Assembly (NCBI GenBank): GCA_963514095.1
Contig: OY741271.1
Span: 1-64,000, forward strand
Reading direction: 5' to 3'
DNA from: Eutrigla gurnardus
Lineage: Eukaryota; Chordata; Actinopteri; Perciformes; Triglidae
Length of the DNA stretch: 64,000 nt
This document shows positions 47,459-57,772 of the stretch, in pieces. The position numbers and the translations under genes are program-made. The notes under the pieces were generated by a model that saw nothing but the letters and a program-made list of their open reading frames with translations, was not told where the DNA came from and did no database searches. The stretch's first letter is position 1. Every line of letters starts with the position of its first letter.

Positions 47459-48589
47459 TCTCAGAACCAGAGCCTCTTAATTCAAGGCACACCAAGCTAA
47501 GCCAAGCAGACTGGGATTGCTTTACTAGGCACACCTGAAATTAGAAATGTGTTGAACCAGAGCCTCTTAATTCAAGTAACACATGGCTAACCTAAACTTA
47601 CTGGTATTGGGTTAGGATTAGATGGTTATATAACGTGTCAAAATGTTTTTGATTGTTGCCAAAACACAAAGTTTTTATTTTGTGTGAAGTTATATTTTAC
47701 ATTGCAGTTGCAATGCATTTAATGTTTTAAAACTACTACTGATTAACTAATTTTTATATATTTGAAAGGACATTTTTCAGTGAACCTAATAAGATGTTTT
47801 TAGGGGAATCAAATGAATGTATCAATTCAGTAATACATATTTTACACTGTAGCTGTATTCTATTCAAGTTGCTATGAATTTGAGGTATTTCATGAATGTT
47901 ACTATTTCATGTACTGTTTTAAATCAGTTTACTACTTTTGAATTATTGTTTTTTTTAAATCAATTAATAATCTATAATTAATAGACACCATTGATTAAAA
48001 CTACTTTTTTGTTTGTGAAATAAAGTACAGTTATTGAATGCATTTCCTGTCATTATTTATGCTGTCGTCAGGTGGTACACTGAATAATCAAGTGGTGCAA
48101 CCGAGTAAAACATTGATTAAACCAAAAAATAACAAGTTAAAGTAAATATGGTTGGGAACTATAAAGGTACAAAGCTAATGTATGTCATAGATTTATTTTG
48201 ATATTTGTACAACAGTTTTTCTGTATAATTCAAAATTGGATAGTAAAAATATGGAATTCCTGGCCAATAGAATGCAATAATCTTAGATTATTATTAATCC
48301 AAAACTCAACCACAATATAATAATGTGTCAGGCCCTGTTGACATACCAAGGTATACCTGCCTAAAATCTCACTGACAATAAATAGAAGAAATAAGATATT
48401 TTTCAAAATATGTGGTTGCACCACCTGACATTTTTCGGGTGGTGAGGTTGAAAATACAGTCAAAAAATTACTTTAAAAACTTTGAAATTATGTTTTACAA
48501 AAAAGAAAATGCAAGGAAATGCATTGTTCCGACTTCAAAAATATGATTTCTAATAAAATAAAATAAACTTTATTAAAATACCTTTTTAA
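47459..48589. other. AT-rich 3' flank of the transposase-like gene, no gene
   Basis: It contains a direct repeat of gaaccagagcctcttaattc (about 47465 and 47552), a possible polyadenylation signal gaaataaag near 48018, and copies of the ggtggygcaac motif near 48070, 48091 and 48413. No other coding or RNA signal is seen. The sequence ctttttaa at 48582-48589 is the probable LINE target duplication. Confidence 0.6.
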
Positions 48590-48689
48590 GAGGACTTCCG
48601 GTAATGCGAGTGCTTGTGTAGCCACGTTTTGTCGGAGCTCCGGCACGTTATCCTGTTTTAATTATTCCTGTTGGCGTTAAAACTTTTGT

Positions 48690-49292
48690 TTGAAAGAAGT
48701 TTCCGAACGGGTCGGCGAGGCTGAGCAGAGGATCCTAGTGGTGGAAAACGCCTCGGTTGATACTGAAAAACGCCTGCTAGCTCTGGAAAAGACGGCGAAC
48801 GAGCTGACCGAGCGTCTCCACGACTACGAAAACAGGAGCCGACACAGAAACCTACGGATCATAGGCTTGCCGGAGAAGCTTGAGGGGACGAATACAACAA
48901 CGTTTATGGAGACGTGGATACCCGAGATCCTACAGCTTGACACCAAATCGGGACGCATCAAGTTGGAGAGGGCACACAGGCTTCGGGGTCCAGAGACGTC
49001 CAGGTTTCCCTGCGCCATGATAGCAAGGTTCCATAACTTCAGCGATCGCCAGCGAGTGATGGATGCAGCCAGACGTTTCAAAGACATCCGCGTCGAGGGA
49101 ATGAGGATTCACTTTTTCCCAGACTTTGCTGCTGCAACACAGAAGAAGCGAGGCGAGTTCGACCAGGTGAGGAGGAAGCTGGGGGCTCGCTATGCCATGA
49201 TCTACCCTGCTTCATTGAAGATTATGGTGAATAACACTGTTAAGACATTTCATTCTCCAGAGCAAGCCTCTGCGTTTGTTGACTCTCTCTAG
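48690..49292 (+). CDS. LINE ORF1 protein (L1 ORF1p-like)
   Basis: 200 codons, open. Residues 1-55 form a coiled coil (VGEAEQRILVVENASVDTEK, LLALEKTANELTERL). An RRM-like domain follows (RNLRIIGLPEKLEG ... RAHRL), and then the C-terminal domain (CAMIARFHNFSDRQRVM ... IRVEGMRIHFFPDFAAATQKKR). This is the Transposase_22 arrangement of L1 ORF1 proteins, which bind LINE RNA. The protein is shorter than usual at the N-terminus, since the coiled coil normally begins further upstream; the ATG at 48690 may follow a small 5' deletion. No stops inside. Confidence 0.85.
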   Translation: MKEVSERVGEAEQRILVVENASVDTEKRLLALEKTANELTERLHDYENRSRHRNLRIIGLPEKLEGTNTTTFMETWIPEILQLDTKSGRIKLERAHRLRGPETSRFPCAMIARFHNFSDRQRVMDAARRFKDIRVEGMRIHFFPDFAAATQKKRGEFDQVRRKLGARYAMIYPASLKIMVNNTVKTFHSPEQASAFVDSL

Positions 49293-49352
49293 TGAACGGA
49301 AAATATGTAACTGAAGTGGGTCATTTCACCATTGCTCAGATGTGGTGTTAAC

Positions 49353-49919
49353 TAAAGCCCTGATTATGCTTCCGCGTAGTGATAACGAAACGGCCACGCA
49401 GTTGCTTGGAGACCGTGATGGTTCTGCGTTGGGTTTACGTGTCGAAATGCAATTCAATGCCACACCGGGAAAGGGCGCTATGTTTTTTGTAAAGACTGAC
49501 CGACCGACCGAGACTCTTGACGTATATCGTCGTAGCCTCGTTATAGCGTATTTGTTTACTTTCCGGCTTTAAACGAGCACATTTTTTCAGAACTTGGTGT
49601 TTTATTTCTTTGTGCAAAAGCGAGAAGGTGCAAACAATAAAACGAGGTGAAAACAATAAAAGTAGCCTTTTAAAAGTTTAAATGGCGGTGTTTATGAGTG
49701 GAAACCGGATAGCGGTCTCCAGCGGATGTAGTTAGCGGACCAATCACAGCCAAAGCCGCTGCGTTGGTGTTGCGTTGGTGTTGCGTCGCCTCGACGCGCG
49801 TCTAGGATTTTTGGGAGGTGCACGTCAGGCCCTTGCGTTGGACGTAAGGGGGGTCCGCAAGGACGTAAGGGGTCCGCAAGCCCCCTTGCGTTGTGTCGAC
49901 GCGGAAGCATAACTCAGCC
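49353..49919. mobile_element. 567-bp MITE between LINE ORF1 and ORF2
   Basis: Inverted ends: gattatgcttccgcg near 49361 and cgcggaagcataactc near 49899. TTAAC flanks both sides (49348-49352 and 49920-49924), so the target duplication is TTA(A/C), compatible with Harbinger (TWA) or a TTAA-target family; I cannot decide. It contains gttggtgttgcgttggtgtt repeats and (gacc)n-type repeats, and no coding region. Confidence 0.75.
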
Positions 49920-50608
49920 TTAACAGGGCAACTGCCCCACCTAAAAAGCACATTTTGCTTAAATGGTCTTCTGAGTTGACTCAGGAATAATCTTAAAAGC
50001 ATCATATGGATACACTAGTAATTTTTATCTAATAAGTTACAGTTATTAGAGAAATGCAAGTAGTGGTTATTATTCATGCAATGTCTTACTGTCAACCAGG
50101 CAAAACAATCATTCAGCTTCCCATGGCTGTTAACATAGGGACTTTTGTTTGATTTTACTTTGCTACGACATCAGGTAACATAATTTACCAAATATGTCCC
50201 CCACCCTCTCTTTTTTCCCTTTTTCCTCTTTTTTTCTCTCCTTCTCCTCCTTTTGGGGAGTTGGTTTACTTCTTTTTGGTTTTTATTAGTGGTGGGGCAG
50301 CTCATATTTCAGTCACTTTCATTTTAATGTGCCAGCTCGATTAGGAGTATGCTTGCATTTAGGGTTAGGCAAAGGGTCTTTCACTCTAAAGGAGGGTTTG
50401 GACTTACCCTCTGTTTGCTCTTAAGTTTAAGGGTTTTGGTATGGTCACTGAAGGACCTAGTGTTGGTGTTTGTAAATAGTTTTATTTTAAGTTTGGCCAC
50501 TGTTTTGTTACAGGTTTACAAGGTGCTCAGTCCGAATAGCTTATTAGTTTGTATGACAGTGAGTATTAGCAACAACTTGAGTTATGCTAAAGTCTATTTA
50601 ATTTAGTT
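49920..50608. other. LINE inter-ORF spacer, no gene
   Basis: Pyrimidine-rich tract (about 50200-50260) and TG-rich sequence between ORF1 and ORF2. A short open frame at 50349-50606 has no recognisable domain. Nothing else is seen. Confidence 0.6.
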
Positions 50609-51331
50609 ATGAGTGTTCCTAGTATCAAACTCTGTACTTGGAATGTACGGGGTATTCATCATCCAGTAAAGAGGAAAAAAATTCTCACCTCCCTTAAAAA
50701 GGAAGGTGTTGAGATCGCATTGCTGCAGGAAACCCACCTGGAGGACCAGGAACACCTCAAGCTGAAACGAGACTGGGTCGGCGAGGCTTTTTTTTCATCC
50801 TACACCTCAAACAGTAGAGGCGTGTGTATTCTAATCAACAAGAAACTGCCCTTTAAACACGAATCGTGTGTCAAGGACAGTAATGGACTTTACATTATAA
50901 TTAAAGGCCTACTATATGGAAGATATATTTCAATTCTTAACGTGTATGCTCCACCTGGTCACCCCACCGATTTTGTCACGAAGGCATTTTTGGAGTTTGC
51001 TGAACTTGAAGCTGAATGTTCTGTAGTAGGTGGTGATTTTAATTGTCATCTGAACCCACTTTTTGATAGACTGTTGGCAGAAACTGGGGTCCCTTCAAAA
51101 AGAGCTAGAGCATTAGCAGATACATGTAATGAGTTTGGATTTATTGACATCTGGAGAACTGTTCATCCTGATTTAAAAGAGTTCACTTTCTTTTCCAGCG
51201 CTCACAGAACTAGCTCCAGGATAGACTACTTTTTTGTTCCTAAGCTGATGCTATCATCTGTGGTGTCTTGTGACATAGGAGTTATCTCTGTTTCTGATCA
51301 CAGTCCAGTATTTTTTACAATTGATGTTTAA
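50609..51331 (+). pseudogene. LINE ORF2 part 1: APE-type endonuclease
   Basis: 240 codons. CTWNVRGIHHPVKRKKI (Asn), LLQETHL (catalytic Glu), LNVYAPPG, VVGGDFNCHLNP (Asp, Asn), SSRIDYFFVP (Asp) and SVSDHSPVFF (Asp-His) give the apurinic-like endonuclease signature that nicks target DNA for reverse transcription. The next segment is out of frame at about 51328. Confidence 0.93.
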
Positions 51332-51770
51332 TGAAAAACAAGGTCTTACTTATTCTTGGAGGTTCAACCCACATCTACTCAGCGACCCCAAATTTATCTC
51401 ATACTTTAAGTCAGAATTGAATATCTTTTACTCCATAAATAGAACACCAGGGGCCTCATGTATCAATGTTGCGTACGCACAAAAACATGGCGTACGTAAT
51501 TTTCCACACCAACGTTCAGATGTATCAAAAGTGAAATGAGCGTGGAAATGTGCGGTGTCCCACGGCAGCTTCACAGCTGGCGTACGCACGTTTCTACAGC
51601 TATTGTTCCTTTGGCGACGCTCTGAGGTGATGCTGGGAAACTGTTAATTATGTGAAAACAATTAGTCCTCAGAGTAATGTGCACATCAGAGACACATTAA
51701 TGGACAATTAACACACACGTGTTTGCAATCATATGGATGAATATAAAAGCATGCACAAAGTGATGAAAAA

Positions 51771-52450
51771 ATGGCATTAACAATGGCAGCCTTCGCCTTG
51801 TTAGAAGACATCGCAAACGGTTACATCAGACGTGAGAGGGTGTTTAGAGAACGGGAGGATATGTTAGCAAATGACGACAACTGGCTCATGAGTCGTTTAA
51901 GGTTGCCGAGGCCAGTGTTACTGGAGCTGTGCGCAGAGCTGCGGCCGGCCTTAGAAAGAAACACAGCCAGGAGCCAGGGGTTGTCCGTGCCCACACAGGT
52001 GCTGACCACTCTGGGGTTTCTGGCAACAGGAGCCTTCCAGAGGGAACTGGCCGATCGGTCAGGAGTGTGCCAGTCCACTCTGAGCCGAGCCATGCCAGCT
52101 GTGTGGAACGGGATCATAAGAATGTCATCCAGGTACATCAAATTCCCATACAATGCTGTTGAACAGGTCAACATTAAAGCGCAATTTGCAGCAAGAGCCG
52201 GTTTCCCTAATGTAATCGGAGCTATTGACTGCACACATGTTGCTGTAAGCGCCATCACAGGATGAATTTGTTTTTGTCAACAGGAAACATTTTCATTCAA
52301 TAAATGTTCAAATAATATGTGATGCGCAAATGCAGCTCACCAACATCGTGGCAAGGTGGCCTGGTTCAACGCATGACTCGTTCATTCTTACTAATAGCAT
52401 GGTTGGTAACAGGCTGGAGGCTGGCACGGTGCGCGATGGGTGGCTTCTCG
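51771..52450 (+). pseudogene. HARBI1-like Harbinger transposase, truncated
   Basis: The helix-turn-helix region FQRELADRSGVCQSTLSRAM (about residues 88-107) is followed by the DDE_Tnp_4 nuclease start, IGAIDCTHV (first Asp at 52227-52229). A frameshift near 52255 precedes the continuation FVFVNRKHFHSINVQIICD and WPGSTHDSF (second Asp at 52375-52377). The frame reaches a consensus splice donor, ctcg/gtgagt, at 52451. No downstream exon with the third acidic residue is present. The start ATG at 51771 is followed by a second in-frame ATG. The enzyme cuts and joins transposon ends. Confidence 0.9.
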
Positions 52451-52678
52451 GTGAGTAAATGTATCCGTTTAATTGCGCCCCGAATGTAAACCAGCACAAT
52501 GCCCATTTGGGCACGTGCATTCAAATATGTGCATTTGTTTTTCCCTGGTGAAAATAGAGCTGCAGAGCTATCTAACAAGCCCTTTATTGTCTCCTTGTGT
52601 TCAGTATTTGTGTCGATAAATGCGTGCGTAAAGTTGGAAATGTCACACTGCAGTAGCCACGGCGCACTTCTGCAGTCA

Positions 52679-52716
52679 TTAATATATATAATAATATAAT
52701 ATATTATATATTAATA
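52679..52716. repeat. AT-rich palindrome
   Basis: A perfectly AT tract, attaatatatataataatata..., ends in ttaat and can fold back. It marks the internal deletion junction in the Harbinger element. Confidence 0.6.
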
Positions 52717-53025
52717 TCCTCCTGTCCCCCCGCCCGTTGCGGTCACGCTTCGGCGGTGGGCCGAAATCCTCCGCTTCACCTCCACCTTCACGTCGGACCA
52801 TTTCTTTTTTATTTCAGGGAGTGTGCGCTGCTCCAACCCCACAGCGTTCACTGCCTCACACACACGCTCCCACTCACATTTCTTTTTTTGTGTGTTAATG
52901 CCTAATGAGAGGCTACCAAATAATACTGGTCTTCGAGTCTCGACTTCGTTTAAGAGCGTTTCGAGCTCAGACTCGGTGAAGTTGTGCTTCTTCCCTTTTT
53001 CATTTTGTAGATCTGATGGTGGATT
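52711..53025 (-). pseudogene. SANT/Myb-like DNA-binding protein of the Harbinger element
   Basis: 105 codons open on the minus strand, bounded by stops, with no in-frame ATG. Recognisable Myb/SANT-like residues: NFTESELETLLNEVETR, CEWERVCEAVNAVG and LPEIKKKWSDVKVEVKRR, the tryptophan-containing trihelix seen in the second Harbinger protein, which brings the transposase to the nucleus and DNA ends. The missing start and the abrupt end in an AT palindrome (52680-52715) indicate decay or a deletion. Confidence 0.8.
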
Positions 53026-53084
53026 CTAGTGTACGCCATTTTTCAGTAGGAAATCCACGCAATTCTTAGTACATGAGGCCCCAG

Positions 53085-54042
53085 ATGTCTCCCCCTCAGT
53101 GTTGTGGGAAACCTTTAAGTGTATGCCAGGGGCCTGATTATCTCCTATTCAAAAAGTAAAAAACGTAAGTCTCTGGAAGCCCAAACTAAACTAGAGGGTG
53201 AGCTATCCAACCTTGAAAAGACGTATGCCAAATATCCATCTGAGGCTAATATGAAGGCTATGCTGGCCACAAAAGCATCTCTAAATTCTCTGCTTACCCA
53301 TAGAGCCGAGCAAAGTATTAGGTTGGCTAAACACAGGCTATACGAGTGTGGCAATAAACCAAATAAATACCTTGCAAGATTAGTAAATAGGAAGAGTGAC
53401 TCTCAGACAATTTCATCTATTAAAGACACAAATGGATCTAGTAAATTTGATATAAATAATATTAATAAGGTGTTTAGTGATTTTTATAGTAAACTTTACA
53501 CTAGTGAGGAGCCCGCAGGAGTACAGGATTTGATTGATAAATTCATGTCTAAACTCACTCTACCTAAACTAACAGCTGAACAAAGACAAGAATTAAACAA
53601 ACCAATTATAAAACAGGAGGCTTTGGAGGCACTGCAGACCTTACAGTCAGGAAAAGCCCCAGGCCCTGACGGCCTTAGCTGCGAATTCTATAAAGAATTT
53701 ATGTCAGAACTTATAGACCCTTTCCTGGAGATGCTAAATGACTCGTTTGTTAGAGGATCTTTACCTAAGTCCCTCACTGAAGCTAATATCAGTCTCATAC
53801 TTAAAAAGGGGAAACCAGCTGATGAATACTCTTCGTATCGTCCCATAAGCCTGTTAAATGTCGATTTTGAAATACTTTCTAAAATATTAGCACGGCGCCT
53901 TGAGAAGGTACTTCCTAACATTATTAATGTCGATCAGTCAGGATTTGTTGTTGGCAGGAACTCTTGTAATAATATGAGAAGGCTGTTAAATGTAATTCAA
54001 TTGTCGCATCAGCAGAAACTGACCAGCATGGTGGTAGGTTAA
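53085..54042 (+). pseudogene. LINE ORF2 part 2: reverse transcriptase N-terminal half
   Basis: Continues the LINE after the Harbinger element. Linker helices (KSLEAQTKLEGELSNLEKTY) are followed by LQSGKAPGPDGLSCEFYK (RT motif 0/1), LPKSLTEANISLILKKGK and YRPISLLNVDFEILSKILA (RT motif 2), then DQSGFVVGRNSCNNMRRLL. A TAA stop follows immediately and the next frame begins DAKKAFDRVEW (motif A). Confidence 0.92.
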
Positions 54043-54794
54043 GACGCAAAAAAGGCCTTTGACAGAGTCGAATGGCCTTTTCTTTTTTCTGCTCTCGGCA
54101 CCTTTGGGCTGGGAGAAACATTCTGCAACTGGGTTAAACTTTTATATAACAGACCACTTGCAGCTCTTCGTATTAATGGCAGACTTCTTCTTACTTTCCC
54201 CTGGGCAGAGGCACCAGACAGGGGTGTCCCCTGTCCCCACTGCTGTTCGCCATAGTTATAGAACCTCTTGCCGAAGCTATAAGGAAAAGCCCAAATATTA
54301 CTGGAATCTCTGCTGGTGAAAAAGATCATAAAATAGCCTTATACGCCGACGATATTTTACTTTTTGTAACTAACCCACAGACATCTGTACCAGCTGTTTT
54401 GGAAATAATAAATCAATTTAGTGAGTTCTCAGGGTACAAAATACATTTTTCTAAATCTGAGGTTATGCCTCTAGGTAACCCTCGTTGCCCCACTCCAGTT
54501 CCATTTAAATGGTCACCCAAAGGTTTCACTTACCTGGGGATTTCAATTACTCCATCACTAGAAGCACTGTACAAGGCCAATTTTGAGCCTCTTTTAAAAC
54601 GCATTAGGGATGATCTTGACAGGTGGATATCTCTACCATTGTCTCTGTTGGGGAGAATTTCCTTGCTCAAAATGAATATCTTGCAGAGACTCCTTTATCA
54701 CCTTCAAATGGTCCCTATTTTACTTAATAATAAAACTATTAAGAAAGTGAATAGCTGTTTTAGTACATTTATTTGGAATAAAAAGAAGCCTTGA
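54043..54794 (+). pseudogene. LINE ORF2 part 3: RT catalytic core and thumb
   Basis: After the stop, DAKKAFDRVEW (motif A Asp) reads on to about 54195, where one base is lost or gained. The frame then gives GTRQGCPLSPLLF (motif B), LYADDILLF (motif C; YADD at 54342-54353), GYKIHFSKSEV and FTYLGISI (motif D/E), then IWNKKKP and a stop. The fragment from 54399 is open for 131 codons. Confidence 0.9.
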
Positions 54795-54800
54795 TTAAAG

Positions 54801-56560
54801 ATGGCTAAGCTACAGATGTCTGTGGAGAAAGGTGGCTTGGCCGTCCCTAATGTTAGACTTTATCAGCTCGCTGCACAGCTTCACTATATAGCTGATTGGA
54901 TTAATGGTGATTCGGAATCAGTTTGGTTGGATCTAGAAACACTTAACGCAGGTAGCCCTCTGCCAAGTTTGTTATTATTTTAAAAAAATCAAGAGTGTCT
55001 CAGTTAATAATATTATAGTTAAAACAACTCTACAAGCCTGGCAAGCAATAAGGAAGCTGGAGGGCCGTGCAAATACATTGTCTTCTCTAGCTCCTTTATA
55101 CTGTAACATTGATTTTGCCCCAGCCAGCACAGATGGTGGTTTTAACATTTGGAGAGATAGAGGGGTCTTAACCCTAGGGCATTTATTTCATAAAGGAGTG
55201 ATGCTCCCATTTACAGAAATTGAAAAGAAATATAATCTACCTCCACATAATTGCTTCAGATTTTTCCAAGTCCGCAGCTTCATTAAGGATCAAAAAGGTC
55301 ATGTATTTGACCATCAGACTTCAAAGATGGAGCGCCTGCTTCTCAACAGAGGCAAAAAATCAGTCCTTGGCCGGGGTTATGTTGAACTTAATCTTGCCAG
55401 TAATATTGATACAGACTATCTGCGGCAGGTGTGGAATAATGATCTCAATCTCAGGATGGATGAAACAACATGGGCAGAAATTTGGCAACGGGCGAAAGAG
55501 ATTTCTATTTGTAATAGAACTAGAGAGACCCAGTTTAGGATACTGCATCACTTACAGATTACCCCCCAGCTCAGACATAGGATGAATCCAAGTTTGACAG
55601 AAATGTGCTCAAAGTGTCACGTAGAGGTGGGGAGTTACAGGCAGTGTGTTTGGTCATGTGTTCTTATTGAGGAGTACTGGCGTAAAATGATTGATAAACT
55701 CAATTTGATTTTTGATGTCCATCTTGACCCTGACCCTCAGGCTCTGCTCTTTGGCTTACCCAGCCCTCATATCAAAGGATATGATCAAAGAAGGCTGTTT
55801 AATATTCTTACATTTGCTGCCCGAAAAAATATACTCCTTAAATGGATTGATAATGCACCTCCTACTATAATAGGATGGCATAAACTGATATTTGAGTTAA
55901 TACCAATGGAATATCTGACATACAGATTCAAATGTAAAACGCCAGTCTTCTTTAAAGCTGTGTACACACCGGAAGAACTGCCCGACTCGCGTCGGTAAAT
56001 TCGGCGTTGGCTACTTAATATGGCCGACTCGAACAACGACATGGGCGGTTCACACCTACGGAATTACAGCCGATGCCATACGTTCCGCGCTTGCGCGAGA
56101 TGTAATGTCTCCAAAACAACAGGCGGCGCTAATCTGTATTGTGGGCCAAAAAACACGAAAACCGGAAGTAGCCGGTCCTCTCTAGACCACCTTCTTCGAT
56201 TCCACTGGTTATCTGGTATGTTTACCATCGTCACTTCCGGGCTTCACTGATTCGCTAGTCAAGCTGCTAGCCTCCACCAATCAGAATGGTAAAAGAATGA
56301 CCGACTCGAATGGCGGATTACACATGTCAATCGGCTGAAATGAACGCCGACGTGGGCTGATTCGAGCGACCACACCAAGGAGACTCATGTCACGGACGCC
56401 GACTCTCTCAAAGACGCCGATTTACGGTCCGGTGTGAGCCCGCCTTAAGACCTGGACACCCTTCTTTAAATATGCTGGTAAAAGACTTACAAATATTGTT
56501 TTAAAGGGAATGGTCGACCGCAGCAGTGACAATTGGCAAGATGACATCTTTGAGCTGTGA
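54801..56560 (+). pseudogene. LINE ORF2 part 4: C-terminal domain
   Basis: KGGLAVPNVRLYQLAAQL continues the L1-type ORF2 after the stop. A break falls near 54983, then 55078-55955 encodes a long stretch that includes the CxxC...H/C pattern CSKCHVEVGSYRQCVWSC, the Cys-rich motif near the C-terminus of L1-type ORF2 proteins. It is split by the MITE at 55956-56445, after which codons lead to a TGA stop at 56558-56560. Confidence 0.88.
55956..56445. mobile_element. 490-bp MITE in the LINE ORF2 C-terminus, Harbinger-like
   Basis: Inverted ends agctgtgtacacaccgg and ccggtgtgagcccgcct (imperfect, 12 of 17 bases) are flanked by TAA on both sides (55953-55955 and 56446-56448). The interior repeats gactcg/ggcgt-type motifs near both ends. 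No coding capacity. Codons either side of the TAA join in phase, showing that it interrupted ORF2. Confidence 0.82.
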
Positions 56561-56835
56561 GGCTAGATTTCCACTTGCTTGGTGATTAATTGTCATTTAT
56601 TTATTGCTCATATTTTGTGTTGTGAAATTTTGTGAAAGATTTCAAATCTTTTGATTTTGGAAAATTTGTATCCTTTTTCCACTTATTTTTCTAAGAATGA
56701 TTAGCTGGTGCATCACTGTCAATTGTAATGGACTGAGTGCTAATATGCTTGACTTCTGTGGCCACTGTTTGTATTTGTTTGTTTGTAATGTGTTCAGTTT
56801 GTGTGTTTATGGAAAAACCATAATAAAAATATTAT

Positions 56836-56852
56836 AAAAAAAAAAAAAAAAA
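56836..56852 (+). other. Poly(A) tail of the LINE
   Basis: Seventeen A residues follow aataaaaatattat, which contains an AATAAA signal at 56822-56827. They are followed by ctttttaa, matching the LINE's left flank. Confidence 0.9.
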
Positions 56853-56860
56853 CTTTTTAA

Positions 56861-57394
56861 AAGCTTTATTTGTCATTGACCCATAAACAAATGTAGGCTA
56901 ATATAAGTGGTTTTAATATCATGAGTTTGGTGTGATAAAAATAAAGACGTACAAGCAAGTGGGACATTAGTGAATCATTAATTAGACAAATAATCCATGT
57001 TATATACAGGTTGCAATACGTGTATGATAAGAAGGAATAAGTAGTTTATCAACAAATGAATAGGAAAACATTCAGAATAAATGTAATATATGATCTTTTC
57101 TGTTACAGGTTGGTGCCAGACGGCCGTACTGCAGATCAATCCTCCTGTTCCCCCGATGGGCCTCTACTTCGGGAAGGGGATTTAAGGAAGGACTTCTGTC
57201 TTTCAAGGCGTTCCACTGAGAACCTCGTCCACTGCTTACTAACAGAACAGATGGGTTCCATGTCCATAGGTCCACGGTGGTGATGGGGGTGACAGCGACG
57301 AAGCCGAGCCACTCCAGCAGTCCTGGGATATCCTCAGAGGCTCGTAGCTGCAGTGTCTGCTCCAATGTCCAGATCCCTGTGTTGCAGGAACATG
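56861..57394. other. Unassigned stretch with a weak exon-like segment
   Basis: AT-rich to about 57100, then a GC-richer part beginning after ttctgttacag (57108), which looks like a splice acceptor. A 75-codon open frame (57056-57283) reads EGDLRKDFCLSRRSTENLVH, faintly like the start of a PIF/Harbinger transposase domain. It is too short to be sure and there is no matching downstream domain. Confidence 0.3.
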
Positions 57395-57772
57395 ATTATT
57401 GTTGAGGTTTTATTTGTGTTTATCAGTGTTATAAGAATTTTGTATAACCTCATGTCTTAAAGTTTTCTTTGTTCAGGTTACAGCTTTATGTGTTGATCTG
57501 TTTATTACTTTAGTATCCCCATTGCTGACCTAAATGTTATCAGAGGCCTGGTGGTCATGATGTCTTGTTCTGCATGAAGGTTAACTGTCAGTGACGCATT
57601 ATCTCCTGTGCCTTTAAAAGACTCAAGTCACAACAGTGATTTGAGCACTTCCTCTGTAGCATCCTCACACGTTGTTGCATTGTAACTGCTCCTCTTGTAC
57701 AAGATTAAAGTCAGACGTCGACTTTACTTATGTCTCCGATCTCCTCCTCGGGTGAATTTATTCGTTTACAGG
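57395..57772 (+). repeat. Possible retroviral LTR
   Basis: It begins tgttgaggttttatttgtg and ends cgtttaca (TG...CA). It contains a TATA-like ctttaaaag near 57612, a polyadenylation-like gattaaag near 57706 and a pyrimidine-rich U5-like end. No second copy lies in the window and no target duplication was found. A TGG start of a possible primer site follows the next CA at about 57828. It might belong to the retrovirus whose pol starts near 61158. Confidence 0.3.

Larger units (their letters stand above)
44100..48460 (+). mobile_element. Probable DNA transposon carrying an unclassified transposase gene
   Basis: A broken gene with transposase-like features (44471-47458) sits between two clusters of a short motif of the type ggtggygcaac: near 44112, 44279 and 44301 on the left, near 48070 and 48091 on the right, and once inverted (gttgcaccacctga) at about 48413. 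Such clusters resemble subterminal transposase-binding sites. I could not find exact terminal inverted repeats or a target duplication, so the limits are approximate. The LINE starts just to the right at 48590. Confidence 0.45.
51451..53081 (+). mobile_element. PIF/Harbinger transposon (1631 bp) inside LINE ORF2
   Basis: Ends are gggcctcatgta at the left and tacatgaggccc at the right, flanked by CAG on both sides (51448-51450 and 53082-53084), a 3-bp duplication of the CWG type reported for Harbinger elements. It has two convergent coding remnants: a HARBI1-like transposase on the plus strand (51771-52450) and a SANT/Myb-like protein on the minus strand (52711-53025). That two-gene layout is typical of the superfamily. 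The catalytic third acidic residue and C-terminus of the transposase are missing, so this copy is an internally deleted, inactive element. Confidence 0.92.
50609..56560 (+). pseudogene. LINE ORF2: endonuclease and reverse transcriptase, broken
   Basis: Starts at 50609 with the APE-type endonuclease (50609-51331) and passes through a frameshift near 51328. It is interrupted by a Harbinger element at 51451-53081 (CAG duplicated) and resumes with the RT domain. A TAA stop is at about 54040, a one-base frameshift near 54195-54215, the YADD catalytic motif at 54342-54353, a further stop near 54793, and a break near 54983. The C-terminal domain ends at TGA 56558-56560 after a second nested MITE. 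All key domains are recognisable, so the copy was full length when inserted. Confidence 0.9.
48590..56852 (+). mobile_element. L1/Tx1-group LINE, near full length, dead, with nested insertions
   Basis: 5' UTR begins about 48590 (gaggacttccggtaatgcga). ORF1 is at 48690-49292, ORF2 at 50609-56560, the 3' UTR follows and a poly(A) tail runs 56836-56852. A likely target duplication, ctttttaa, is at 48582-48589 and 56853-56860. ORF1 of the coiled-coil/RRM type together with an APE-type endonuclease in ORF2 points to the L1/Tx1 group. Three DNA elements sit inside it: 49353-49919, 51451-53081 and 55956-56445. Without them the element is about 5.6 kb. Several frameshifts and stops in ORF2 make it inactive. 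Confidence 0.9.
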
